Part shown: piece after piece, positions 26,564 through 36,100 of the stretch | Layout: each line of letters opens with the position of its first letter | How positions within the stretch are numbered: the stretch's first letter is position 1 | Origin: Minicystis rosea | GTDB taxonomy: Bacteria; Myxococcota_A; Polyangia; Polyangiales; Polyangiaceae | Length of the DNA stretch: 64,000 nucleotides | Direction of reading: 5' to 3' | Assembly: GCA_001931535.1 (NCBI GenBank) | Contig: CP016211.1 | Span: 13,314,377 to 13,378,376 of the forward strand | The notes under the pieces: model-generated | The model's input: only the letters and a program-made list of their open reading frames with translations | Database searches by the model: none | What the model was told of the DNA's origin: nothing | Program-made: the position numbers and the translations under genes

Positions 26564-26712
26564 CGGAGCCGTAGCCTCGAGGCGCCTCCGGAGCGGCGGC
26601 GCTCGGCAAGCTCCCACGGGGCTCGTGGGGAGCCGCCCTCCGGAGGCACCGATTCCGCGACATCGCCGAACATTCACCAATCGTGACACGACTGCTTGAT
26701 GGAGAGACCAGA

Positions 26713-27921
26713 ATGCCGCAAAACGACGCTACCCTCCCAATCCCTTCTCCCTCCAACGCCTGGGTCGACCTCGTCGACGTCGTCACGATGATCCAGTCTT
26801 CGATACACAAGGCGAACGCGAGCATGCTCGTGACGTCGAAGGCCGAAGGCCAGAGCATGCAGTACGTCGTCAACGAGCTCAACGTCAGCATCGCCGCCGA
26901 GCTCGTGACGGAGAGCGGCGTGACGATGCTCCGCTTCCCGTCGAACCTGGCGGACCCCACCACCTCGATCCCCGACGCGCAGCTCTCGCGCATCTCTCTG
27001 AGCCTCCGGCCCGTGCCCATCCTCACGGAGGAGACGCAACCGAGCGGTCCAGGGACGTCGCCGATCAAGCCGTGGACGCTGAGCAAGACCGAGGTCACGA
27101 CGCGCTTCAACGGGGTTTGGGGAGGCGACGATGGAGTCATCCACGTCGTCGGTGACAAGGGGATGATCCTCCGCTCGAAGGACGACGGCGCGAGCTGGAC
27201 GAAGAGCGCCATCTCCAGCGGAGCAGCCCTGTTCGGCATCTGGGGGAGTGATGCCAGCCAACTTTACGCGGTCGGCGACAAGGGCACCCTCCTCCGAGGA
27301 GATGGGCAGTCGTGGGAGCAAGTGCCTTTGGGGACGGGCGCCCGCCTCGTGTCCGTTTGGGGTACGGGCGCGGACAACATCTATGTCGCCGGCGTCGCAG
27401 GGACGATCCTTCATTCGACGGACGGCGGCGTGAGCTGGGCGTCGCAGGACTCGGGCATCTCCACCGATCTCCATGCCGTCTGGGCCTTCGATGGCAAACG
27501 GGTCTTCGCCGGCGGCGACGGCGGGGCGCTGCTTCGGACGATGGATGGCGGCGCGAGCTGGCAGCCGTGCTTCCAGGCGGCGACGGACATCATCGCCATC
27601 AGCGGTAGCAGCCCCACCGAGATCGTCGTGGCGACCCACGGTGGCCCGCTGTTCCGCTCCGCGGATGGTGGTGATTCGTGGACGGCTCTCACCGGCGGTC
27701 CCGACGTGGCTTACGTCGACGTGTGGGCGTTCGGCGGCGGCGAGATTCACGCACTGGCCGAGGACGGATCCATCGTGCGCGCCCGGGATTTCGGCAAGAT
27801 CTGGAGCGTTCAGAACGAGCTCTCGGGCTACTCGTTGCGCTCGCTCTGGGGCAGCGCGCCGGACCGGATGTTCGCCGTCGGTGCGAGTGGCGTCGTCCTC
27901 CGCGGCCCCGTCGCGTCGTGA
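26713..27921 (+). CDS. BNR/Asp-box (Ycf48-like) beta-propeller protein
   Basis: 402 aa from the ATG at 26713 (GGAGAGACC upstream). An unrecognised N-terminal domain of ~115 residues (helix plus strands) precedes six or seven propeller repeats with Asp-box motifs SxDGGxSW (SKDDGASW, STDGGVSW, TMDGGASW, SADGGDSW) and VWGxGxDNIYVAG-type strands, typical of Ycf48/sialidase-like photosystem-assembly-type propellers common in myxobacteria. No signal peptide. The propeller is most likely a binding module. It ends 10 bp before the MITE-like repeat at 27932. Confidence 0.8.
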   Translation: MPQNDATLPIPSPSNAWVDLVDVVTMIQSSIHKANASMLVTSKAEGQSMQYVVNELNVSIAAELVTESGVTMLRFPSNLADPTTSIPDAQLSRISLSLRPVPILTEETQPSGPGTSPIKPWTLSKTEVTTRFNGVWGGDDGVIHVVGDKGMILRSKDDGASWTKSAISSGAALFGIWGSDASQLYAVGDKGTLLRGDGQSWEQVPLGTGARLVSVWGTGADNIYVAGVAGTILHSTDGGVSWASQDSGISTDLHAVWAFDGKRVFAGGDGGALLRTMDGGASWQPCFQAATDIIAISGSSPTEIVVATHGGPLFRSADGGDSWTALTGGPDVAYVDVWAFGGGEIHALAEDGSIVRARDFGKIWSVQNELSGYSLRSLWGSAPDRMFAVGASGVVLRGPVAS

Positions 27922-27931
27922 GACAGCGCCC

Positions 27932-28055
27932 TAGGCTCTGTCCGACGACTGCTGCGCGCCCCGCATCGTCGGTCGAGCTCGCTCGAAATACGAGAGTATT
28001 CCTCGCTCGCTCTCCCTAGCTGCGGTGCGCTCGCGACGTCGTCAGACAGAGCCTA
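27932..28055. repeat. MITE-like intergenic element with 18-bp terminal inverted repeats
   Basis: The left end TAGGCTCTGTCCGACGAC (27932-27949) and the right end (28038-28055) are inverted repeats matching at 17 of 18 positions. The 124-bp element contains an AATAC-GAGA-GTATT mini-hairpin and no open frame. A related but eroded copy is at 15412-15526, and a 21-bp internal piece recurs inverted at 32274-32294. It may be a non-autonomous transposable element or a structured intergenic repeat; no flanking target duplication is obvious. Confidence 0.7.
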
Positions 28056-28169
28056 GCGCCCTCGTCGAGCGTGTCCACTGCACCGCATGAATGGGTGCAG
28101 TGGGCGCTCGCTCGTCATGGTGAGTCGAGTCCTGTCGTCGTACCTTCTTGGTACGACGCGCCAACACCG

Positions 28170-29261
28170 CTACTCGCGATGCACCCGGGCGACGATGACC
28201 TCGCTTTGGAAACCCGGTGTCGCGACGAGGAACATCTCTCCATGCATACGCAGGAGGGCGAGGGAGCCGGCATCATATCGGCCGCGCGCCGACTCCAGCG
28301 TTTGCGTCGATGGGGTCAGCTCGCCTTGTACGATGGTGCCATAGTGAAGGCCGTCGTCCAGGTCCGCCGAGAGGAAGGCGTACGAGCTCCCGTCCCCGGC
28401 CACGACGGCGTTCAGACCCTCCTTGGAGCCGCCGGAGAGCTCTTGGGACTTCGTGACGGCGCCGTCGTCGACGACGAACAGCAGGCTCCCATAGGGCTTC
28501 GACAGGCTGATGACAGCGTCGTTTTCGGAGGTGGCGATGGCCGCATGGGCCCAGAGCGACGCGTCGAGATCGAGTGGAGGCTCGACGGGCGAGAAGGCGC
28601 TGTCGAGCGTGTGGACGCGCACGTGCTCGCCGCCCGCGAGCAGGAAGCCGTCTTTCGTTGCGGCGAGCAGCGCGCGGCTGGTCCAGTCGTCGTTCATGGC
28701 GGCATCGAACGTGGCCGTGTTTCCCACGGCGCTGCCGTTGCTCGCGACGCGCGTGATCGCGAGCTGCCCCGGAAGCGTGTAAGCCAGCGCGAACGTGCCC
28801 GAGCCGTACGCAAGGGAAGGCCCGACGCCGGCCACGGACAAGGCGGCGGTCGCGGGGCCCTCGCCGACAGGCGCGGTTGCACACGCGATCTTCTCTTCAT
28901 CGTGCTCCCAGCACGCGAGGTAGACGTCGCCGTCGGTGGCGAGCGTCAGCCGGCCACGGACGCGTGCATCCACGGCGCCGAGCTCGATCGCCGGGCCGCG
29001 CACGGCCCCAGCACCATCGAGGCGCTGGAGCTTGAAGACGGTGTGCGGGCTCCCTGTATCGGATTCTGCATAGGCGACCGCGCCCTCTTCGTCCGTGGAG
29101 GCGGCGGCGATCGCACCAAGATTCCAGCCCGAGGTGGGCTTCCACGATGTCTCGAGGTCGGTCGTGATCGGTCCCTCTCCGGGGGAAGACTTGCTCGGGG
29201 AAGCGCACGCGGACAGAAGGGCAATGGTCGAGCACACGAATCGAAGATGTTGCAAGCGCAT
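28170..29261 (-). CDS. Hypothetical beta-propeller-like lipoprotein
   Basis: 363 aa from the ATG at 29261 (GAAGGCGG upstream); the longer frame to 29408 precedes the signal sequence and is rejected. Lipobox LLSACASP (Cys18). The mature protein is a series of beta-rich units with pattern xxxGxxxLAxxxDG and hydrophobic strands (LTLATDGDVYLACW, FALAYTLPGQLAITRV, LLAATKDGFLLAGG). This resembles secreted seven-bladed propellers widespread in myxobacteria. Function unknown. The S9 peptidase gene upstream ends 116 bp before it. Confidence 0.65.
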   Translation of the reverse strand: MRLQHLRFVCSTIALLSACASPSKSSPGEGPITTDLETSWKPTSGWNLGAIAAASTDEEGAVAYAESDTGSPHTVFKLQRLDGAGAVRGPAIELGAVDARVRGRLTLATDGDVYLACWEHDEEKIACATAPVGEGPATAALSVAGVGPSLAYGSGTFALAYTLPGQLAITRVASNGSAVGNTATFDAAMNDDWTSRALLAATKDGFLLAGGEHVRVHTLDSAFSPVEPPLDLDASLWAHAAIATSENDAVISLSKPYGSLLFVVDDGAVTKSQELSGGSKEGLNAVVAGDGSSYAFLSADLDDGLHYGTIVQGELTPSTQTLESARGRYDAGSLALLRMHGEMFLVATPGFQSEVIVARVHRE

Positions 29262-29377
29262 GGCCGCCTTCGAGCAAGCAAGGTGCCACGCGTGAAGATT
29301 CGAGGAAACGAGGGCACGGAACGCGCCGGTTTCCAGGGGAGTTACCAGCGAGTTGTCTCCTCCGGTGACTCGACCCT

Positions 29378-31420
29378 TCACCGCGGTGGCAGGTGTTTGC
29401 GGAACCACGCTGCCATGCGCTCGGCGCGGTCTCTACGGTGCGCGGGTTGCGAAAAGCCGTGCGGCTCGCCGGGATACACCACGAGCTCGGCCGGCGTCCC
29501 CTGCTCGGAGAGCGCTTGCCAGAATTGCCGTGACTGCGGTGCGGGACAATCGACGTCGTTCTCGCCGACGATCATCAAGGTCGGTGTCTTTGCTTGTTTG
29601 ATGAAGAGGATGGGTGAGCTCTTCGCGTAGGCTTCCGGCTTGTCGTACACCGAGCCGCCGAAGTACGGAGGCATCCAGCCGGTGGTGTCGGTTTGCCCGT
29701 AATAGCTGGTCCAATCGGCGATTCCCGCACCGGCGACGGCAGCGCGAAACTCCGAAGTCTGCGTCACGGCCCACATCGTCATGTAGCCGCCGTAGCTCCA
29801 GCCCGTGATCCCGACGCGCTCCGGATCGATGGGCGCGGCTTCGATGGCTGCGCGTACGCTCGCGCGGATGTCGCGTAGATCTCCAAACCCGAAGTCGCCC
29901 ACGTTGGCCTCCTGAAAGGCCTCGCCTTGGCCCAAGCTGCCGCGCGGGTTGGGACGCAGTACGAAGTTGCCGTCGGCGGCGAGCGCGAGATCGTCACTGG
30001 GCGCCGCGACTGCCGATGCCGCCGGGCCACCATGCACGTAGACGACGAGTGGATATCGACGGCCCGGCTCGACGATGGGCGGTGCGATCAAGAAGCTTTG
30101 AATCGAGTACGTGTCGCTTCTCGCGTGCAGGCTCTTCGTCGCGCCCCAAGCTTTTTCGAAGGTCTGGCGTGTCGAGGTGATGGGCGTCGGAGCGCGCGGC
30201 GCGCCGCTCCAAATGGATTGCGGTGTGTCGAACGAGCTGTGGAGAAAGGTCACCGTCTGACCATCGGCGGACATGTCGAATGCCCAGAATGCCGCCTCGG
30301 CCTCGAACAACGTCTCGCCTGCGCCTCCGTCGATCGGTATCGAGCTCAGCGCGTAACGACCGTCGGCGATTTCGTCGACCACGAGCGATCGTGCGTCGGG
30401 CCGAAAGCGCGCCGCGACGATCGTGCCTTTGCGGCCGCGGGTGAGGTTCGTGGGTGTGCCGCCCTCGAAGGGCACCACCCATAGATCACCGCCGGTGACG
30501 CCTTCATCGCTCATCAGACCTTCGATGAACGCGACGAGCTTGCCGTCGGGCGAGACCTGCGGATCGCCGAGCTGGCGCGCTGGTTTGTGAAGGATGCGCG
30601 CGGTGCTGCCGGTGAAGACCTGGAGCGTGGCGCGGAACCAATCGGGGCGCGGAGCACGGGGGGACACGACACCGATGAACGATTGGCCATCGGGCGTGAA
30701 GTCGTATTCGTGCACGTGGAGATCCGGCGGCGAGACGGCGCGTTGATCGCCTGTCGCGAGATCGAGGACGTGGATGCGCTGGCTCGGCGCGGGATCGCCC
30801 ATCGTGTGGACCGTGGGTGCCGCGGGGCTCGCGGGAGCGGCGTTCGGCACGCTCTCCGTGGCGAGATAAACGAGGCGTGCGCCGTCGGGGGAGAAGCGCA
30901 GCGCGACGATGGATCGCGTCGTCATCACGAAGGACCGTGGAGCTGCGCGCCCGTCGAGGTCCACGATCCAGATCTTCGGCGGCTCGGACGGGGCCTCCGA
31001 GACGAATGCGAGGCGCTTTCCATCGGGTGAGAACGCGGGTGATCGATCGGACGAGGTGCCGGTGCCCGCGCCGGTCACGCGGCGCGGCGTCGCGTCCGGT
31101 GAGCGGCGATCGATGACGAAGACCGAGCGCTGCCTCGGCGCACCGAGCGGATCGGGCGCGAGGCTGTAGGCGACGTGCGCGCCGTCCCGCGAGAGGGTCA
31201 GTTGGCGATACGCGCGCAGGCCGAGCATCGCGTCGACGCCGCGTCCCACCGCGGTAGTCGGGGCCGGTGTGGTGGTGGATGCGGTCGACGTCGTCGGCGC
31301 GGCGGAAGCCTGCGTGCTCGCGCGCGGTGCGACGGGCTCGGATGGCGTGCGCTTGGGGTCGTCGCAAGCGATGAGCGGGACGACAAGCGAGAGCAACAAG
31401 CGAAGGCGGAGAGAAGGCAT
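29378..31420 (-). CDS. S9 family (prolyl-oligopeptidase-like) lipoprotein peptidase
   Basis: 680 aa from the ATG at 31420 with AGGAG at 7 nt. Signal peptide with lipobox VPLIAC (Cys19), then a Thr/Ala-rich linker to ~residue 55. An N-terminal beta-propeller (WD40-like/TolB-like blades such as FSPDGKRLAFVSE, FSPDGARLVYLATE, FTPDGQSFIGVV) is followed by an alpha/beta-hydrolase domain. That domain has the oxyanion region VVYVHGGP, nucleophile elbow GWSYGG (Ser near 541), Asp in GENDVDCP and His in GEPHGF near the C-terminus. This is the acylaminoacyl/dipeptidyl-peptidase layout. The lipid anchor suggests scavenging of peptides in the periplasm or at the outer membrane, fitting a predatory life. 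Confidence 0.9.
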   Translation of the reverse strand: MPSLRLRLLLSLVVPLIACDDPKRTPSEPVAPRASTQASAAPTTSTASTTTPAPTTAVGRGVDAMLGLRAYRQLTLSRDGAHVAYSLAPDPLGAPRQRSVFVIDRRSPDATPRRVTGAGTGTSSDRSPAFSPDGKRLAFVSEAPSEPPKIWIVDLDGRAAPRSFVMTTRSIVALRFSPDGARLVYLATESVPNAAPASPAAPTVHTMGDPAPSQRIHVLDLATGDQRAVSPPDLHVHEYDFTPDGQSFIGVVSPRAPRPDWFRATLQVFTGSTARILHKPARQLGDPQVSPDGKLVAFIEGLMSDEGVTGGDLWVVPFEGGTPTNLTRGRKGTIVAARFRPDARSLVVDEIADGRYALSSIPIDGGAGETLFEAEAAFWAFDMSADGQTVTFLHSSFDTPQSIWSGAPRAPTPITSTRQTFEKAWGATKSLHARSDTYSIQSFLIAPPIVEPGRRYPLVVYVHGGPAASAVAAPSDDLALAADGNFVLRPNPRGSLGQGEAFQEANVGDFGFGDLRDIRASVRAAIEAAPIDPERVGITGWSYGGYMTMWAVTQTSEFRAAVAGAGIADWTSYYGQTDTTGWMPPYFGGSVYDKPEAYAKSSPILFIKQAKTPTLMIVGENDVDCPAPQSRQFWQALSEQGTPAELVVYPGEPHGFSQPAHRRDRAERMAAWFRKHLPPR

Positions 31421-31529
31421 TCCCTGCTCCTGATTCATGCGGTCGATGACTTGCGTCCGGACGCGACGAACGCTAGGGCCGAAGCGGCGAAGCATGCTGG
31501 AAATCTCGGGTGGATCGCGGGGTGGTGGG

Positions 31530-31576
31530 GCCCCAGCGGCTTTGCCGCTGGGGCGGCGGGGACGCGAGTCCCCGCC
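31530..31576. repeat. Two adjacent strong hairpins in a divergent gap
   Basis: GCCCCAGCGGC-TTT-GCCGCTGGGGC (31530-31554, 11-bp stem) is directly followed by GGCGGGGAC-GCGA-GTCCCCGCC (31555-31576, 9-bp stem). Both arms match perfectly. They lie between the divergent peptidase and the gene at 31798, where no transcript should end, so they may be intergenic palindromic repeats or a leader structure. The remaining part of 31421-31797 shows no supported gene. Confidence 0.6.
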
Positions 31577-31797
31577 GTGTGAATAAGAGGGGTGTTGCGC
31601 GGCGACAAGCCGCCTCGCGGGACACCGGGCCTCCGTGGGGTGGAGTGGCGCTCGCCGACTTCCTACGTGCTCCTCTGCGACAGTGTGGCACCCCATCGTG
31701 TACCAAGGGATTGGTGCCGAAGGGGGAATGCGCTACATGCTCCCGCCGTGGCACCGCTCCGAGATCTGGGGCTGCCGCTCGATCGTAGATCCGAAGG

Positions 31798-32265
31798 ATG
31801 ACGGAGCAGAAATCCATGCGCGCTACGATTGATGGCCGAGCCGTAGAGCCTCACGTGCTGTCCTATTGGTCGGCGAGCCCGTCGAGCGAGCGCTCTTCCT
31901 ACGACTGGCATCGGATCGAGATCCATCTGACCCGCTCCGAGCTCGAGGCGCTGCTCGGCGCCGAGTACGCGGACCTCCGCCGAGAGCTGGCCGATGATTT
32001 CGCCCGCTTCCCTCCGAAGGACCCGGACGAGCGCGCCCTCGTGGCTCATGCGACGCTTCACGACCTCGTCGAGAATGCTCCGGGGAGCCTGCAAGGGGTC
32101 ATCCGCGACTTCCTCTGGCACGACCTGCTCGCGCGTCTGTTCGCCTCGAATGCAGCCGGCGATTTGCGATATTGGATCTGCGATCTCGTCGGGATGACGA
32201 TGGAGGCGGAGAGCATCGTTCTGACGGGGGAGGCCTCGAGCCGCCCGGCGTCGCAGAGGTCGTAG
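31798..32265 (+). CDS. Hypothetical protein
   Basis: 155 aa from the ATG at 31798, or 149 aa from the ATG at 31816, which has GGAG 9 nt upstream and is probably the true start. A soluble acidic-basic protein: a strand region (PHVLSYWSAS, YDWHRIEIHLTRSELEALL), a helical centre (EYADLRRELADDFARF, RALVAHATLHDLV) and a Trp-containing C-terminus (FLWHDLLARLF, YWICDLVGMTME). No family recognised. Confidence 0.5.
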   Translation: MTEQKSMRATIDGRAVEPHVLSYWSASPSSERSSYDWHRIEIHLTRSELEALLGAEYADLRRELADDFARFPPKDPDERALVAHATLHDLVENAPGSLQGVIRDFLWHDLLARLFASNAAGDLRYWICDLVGMTMEAESIVLTGEASSRPASQRS

Positions 32266-32273
32266 CGTCGCCC

Positions 32274-32294
32274 CGTATTTCGAGCGAGCTCGAC
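32274..32294 (-). repeat. 21-bp fragment of the MITE-like repeat, inverted
   Basis: On the minus strand this reads GTCGAGCTCGCTCGAAATACG, the same as an internal stretch of the element at 27932-28055 (about 27973-27993). Flanking sequence does not match, so it is either a small remnant or a conserved core. Confidence 0.45.
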
Positions 32295-32331
32295 GATTGA
32301 GGTCCTGGAGCGCGGGCGCTACCTTCCTGGA

Positions 32332-32952
32332 ATGAGCCCTTTCGAGCTGCAGCTCGTGGCGACCACGGAGGAGATGGCGGCGGCCTTTCGCGCCAGGTTT
32401 CAGCCCTATCCGGCGGTCGATGTCGTCTTCGGGCGCTGGGAGGATCTGCCGCCGCACGACTGTTTCGTGACCGCGGGCAACGCCTATGGCCTCATGAGCG
32501 CGGGCATCGATGCTGCCGTGGTACGCCGGCTCGGACCCGAGGTGCAGGACGCCGTCCAATTGCGCATCCTGAATGAGTATCTCGGGGAGCAACCCGTGGG
32601 GACAGCGTTCTTGCTTTCGACCGGGCACATGCACGTACCGTTTCTCTGTCATGCGCCGACCATGCGAATCCCCGGTGACATCACGAGAACCGACAACGTT
32701 TATCGAGCGACACGCGCTGCGCTCTTGTGCATTCATCACAACAACCGAGCATCGGATTCTGCCATTGGCAAGGTTGTGTTTCCTGCCTTTGGGGCGGGGT
32801 TCGGCGGTGTCGCGCCGGACGAGGTGGCGCGTCAGATGGCCGTGGCGTGGAAGCTCTTCTTGGAGCCGCCGTATCCTCCGAGCTGGGATCGTGCGGTCGA
32901 GCGGGAGCGGCTCATTTGCAGGGATGGAGACGATAGGCGTGTTGCACCATGA
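32332..32952 (+). CDS. Macro-domain (ADP-ribose-binding) protein
   Basis: 206 aa. The macro fold is indicated by DCFVTAGNAYGLMSAGIDAAVVRRLG (the vtaxNxxgxmxgGxaxai loop that holds ADP-ribose), then LGEQPVGTAFLL, and KVVFPAFGAGFGGV (the second phosphate loop). Length and layout resemble bacterial macro-domain hydrolases or binders of ADP-ribose, and phage-like macro proteins. It stands alone, convergent with the large kinase gene. No ADP-ribosyltransferase is visible in the window. Confidence 0.8.
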   Translation: MSPFELQLVATTEEMAAAFRARFQPYPAVDVVFGRWEDLPPHDCFVTAGNAYGLMSAGIDAAVVRRLGPEVQDAVQLRILNEYLGEQPVGTAFLLSTGHMHVPFLCHAPTMRIPGDITRTDNVYRATRAALLCIHHNNRASDSAIGKVVFPAFGAGFGGVAPDEVARQMAVAWKLFLEPPYPPSWDRAVERERLICRDGDDRRVAP

Positions 32953-33179
32953 TGTCTGACGCATGAGGAGCGTCGCGCTCGAGGGTGGGCAGAGACGACA
33001 GGGGGAGGATCCTTTGGCCGAGGTGTGGATCTCCGACCCATCGGCCCGCCGAGCTCCCGAGCGCTTCGTGGACGAAGTTGGGGTGGAAAAGCACTTGGCG
33101 GCGCTGGCGCGATGGAAGCAGTGGAGCGCTGTTTCGCCGTACGCAAACCGCCTGACGAGGTCGCGCTCTTCTCGTTGGT

Positions 33180-36100
33180 TCACCCGAAGCCCGGCGCCAT
33201 CATCGCGGTCATCCGCGTCGGATTCACCACGCCTTGCGCGAGCATCCAGCGGTCGGCGGCGGCCACGAGGGCGGCGCCGCCGTCGCCGCCCATGAGCTCG
33301 CCGGCGCGGCGTTGGGCGGCTGTTGCGAGCAGGTTCATGCCGGCCAAGCGGAAGCCTTCGGCGGCGCGCTCCACGGTCGCGAGCGCGGTCGCGTCGTTGC
33401 CTTGGAGCGCGGCGACGCCGGCGCGGAGCGCGTCGGCGAGCGGATGGGCCCAGGGCATTTGCTCGGCGTCGAGCGCGGCCGCGTCCCGCGTCACTTCGGC
33501 GAGCAACAGGCGGCGGCGCACCATCCCCCAGCGCGACTGCTCCATCGCGGCGCGCGCCAAGGCCGTGCGCGCGCGCAGATGGACGGCGTGGATGCGAGCG
33601 GCTTGCATGCGCAGCGAGAGCGATCCTTCGAGGCGGGACCAGCTCGACGCGAGCACGCCATAGGCGGCCTCGGGATCGCCGACGTAGAGCGCGATGTGCG
33701 CGCGGGCCAGGAGATCGTGCAGGTGCTGGAGGTGGAAGCCGGCCTTGGACCAGCGCTCGATGGCGATGGCGGCCTCGCGTCGCGCGCTCTCGGGATCGTC
33801 CTTCACCAGCCAATGGGCGTTGGTGAAATAGGAGCGCAGGTTGGTGGCGAGGTAGCGATCGCCGCGCTCCTCGGCCTCGCGGATGACGAGCGGGACGCGG
33901 CGGCAGAACTCGCGGAGATCGCCGGTGAGAAAGCGGGACCAGAGGCCGATGGTGAGGCCCGATCCGAGCTCCCAGGCGACGCCGGTGCAGCGCTCGCGGA
34001 ACATGGATTCGGCGCGATCGAGCTCGGCGATGGCCTCGGGGAAGCGACCCACGAGGTAGAGCGCGGTGCCCGATGCGAGGCGTACGAGCGCGTGCGCATG
34101 CGGGTGGCCGGTGCGGCGGGCGACGGCGTCGGCGGCGGCCAGGAGCTCGAGCGCGCGCGGGCGCGCGGGGCCGCCCGGGACCGCGACGAAGCCGACCTCC
34201 AGCGCGAGCGCGCGCGCGACGCGGTAGGGCTCACCGGCGTCGAGCGAGAGGAGGACGTTCGTGCTCTGGAAGTAGGCGCCGCGGATGTTGTCGATCATCG
34301 ACAGGCCGAGCGCGGCCGACCAGCACACGTCGATGCGCCGCAGCGCTTCGGGGCTGATGGCCTGGGCGGCGCGCTCGGTGAAGCGAAGGCCGCGGGCGCG
34401 GAGCTCCGCGCGCCGGAGGAGGAGCTTCGCGAGCGCGATGGAAGGTGTGCGCGGCACGCTCATGCCGGCCGCAGCGAGCACGTCGTGCAGGCCGGCCATG
34501 CCCTCGTCGAAGTAGCCCGAGCGCAGGTGATTTTCGGCGGCGCGGCGGCGCAGCTCGAGGGCGTCGCTCGGCGCCATGTGCGGCTCGTCGGCGATGGCCG
34601 CGAGGTAGGCCGAGGCCGCTTCGGCGCCGCGGCCCGCGTTGGCCAGCGCGTCCCCGAGCTTCACGCGCAGCGCGCGCCGCTCGCGCGAGCGGGCCGCTTC
34701 CTCGCGCGATGCGCTCGAAGATACGATCGTCGTCGGGCTCGAGGCGCCGAGATCGAGGGCCATGCGATAGAGACGCGCGGCGCGATCGAAGGCGAGCGCA
34801 TGCGCGGCCTCGTCGCCGGCGCGGATGGCGTAGCTCGCGGCGCGCGCGGTGTAGCCGGCCTCGCGGTGGTGCGTCGCGATCGCTTCGAGCTCGGTCGAGC
34901 CGCTCGTGGTGAGCGCGTGTGCGAGCCGCTCGTGGTGCGCGCGCTTCGTTTCGGCGTCGAGGTGGCCGAGCACCGTCTCGCGGATGCGATCGTGGAAGGG
35001 TTCGATCGGATCTCCGGCGCCGACGCCGCCGGTGCGCGCCAGGTGCGCCGCGCGCAGCGCCGCGTCGATCGGGCCGAGCGCTTCGACCTCGGTCGAGGCG
35101 GCGAGCGCGGCCACGCTGCGCGCGAGCGGGCGACCCGCGACGGCGATGATCTCCAAGAGGCGCCGCGCGGGCGCGTCGAGCCGCTCGATGCGCGCGAAGA
35201 TGGCGTCGTCGAGCCGCACCGGCCCGCCGCCGCCCGGCGCGAGGCGATGTCGCAGGAGCGCGTCGATGAAGAGCGGATGACCGCCCGTCTCGGCGAGGAG
35301 CGCGTCGATGGCGATGCCGTCGGCGCCGCCCTCCGATTGCGAGAGCAGCTCCTTGGCGAGCGCGAGCGCGTCCTCGTCGGGGAGGCGGCCGAGCCGCAAC
35401 CGGCGCACGATTTCCCGCGGGAGGCGCTCGATGACACCCTCGCTCGCGCGGGTCGTGCCCACGAGCAGGAGCGCGGGCGCATCCGGCGGGCGCAGCACCT
35501 CGGCGAGGAGCGCGAGGCCGTCGGCGTCGGCCCATTGCAGATCGTCGATGGCGATCACGAGCGGCGCGCGCTGCGCCGCTCGACGCAGCAGCTCGCGCAG
35601 CGTCGCGAAGAGCTGCGCGCGGATCTCCCTTGGATCCGGCGGCTCGCGCGGCGCCGTGGCGCGCTCGATGACGTCGACGCGTCCGAGCGTGGGAAAGGCC
35701 ACGCCGAGCAGCGACGCATCGGGCGGGAGGAGCGCGGTCGCCTCGCGCACGGGCAAGCGAGCGAGGTACCGGCCGAGCGCGTCGACCACTTCGTCGACGG
35801 CCTTGTAAGGCACGCTCTCGCGCTCGTAACAGCGGCCTTGGAGCACGATCGCGCCCGTGAGCCCTTCGAGGAAGCGCCGCGAAAGCGCGCTCTTGCCGAC
35901 GCCCGACTCACCCTCGATGAGCACGGCGATCGGCTCTCCGCGGCGCACGTCCGCGAACGCCGCTCGCAGCGCTTCGAGCTCGCGCCGCCGCCCCACGAAC
36001 CCGGACGGCGCCGCCGGCACGCTCGGCGCATCGTCTTCGACACCGAGCCGGCGCAGGATCTCCGCCGCCCCCGGCCGCGCCTCCGGATCGATCTTGAGCA

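Noticed and set aside
26131..26574. 147-aa frame overlapping the 93-aa gene
   Set aside because: Its translation is Arg/His-rich and shadow-like, while the other frame has a good ribosome-binding site and a sensible hydrophobic pattern.
31728..31832. 34-aa frame with a strong GAAGGGGGA site before its ATG
   Set aside because: Very short, overlaps the start of the better-supported gene at 31798 and has no recognisable feature; could be a leader peptide but unsupported.
32953..33179. Small open frames in the convergent gap before the kinase-ATPase
   Set aside because: No ribosome-binding sites, biased shadow-like composition, and no recognisable domain.
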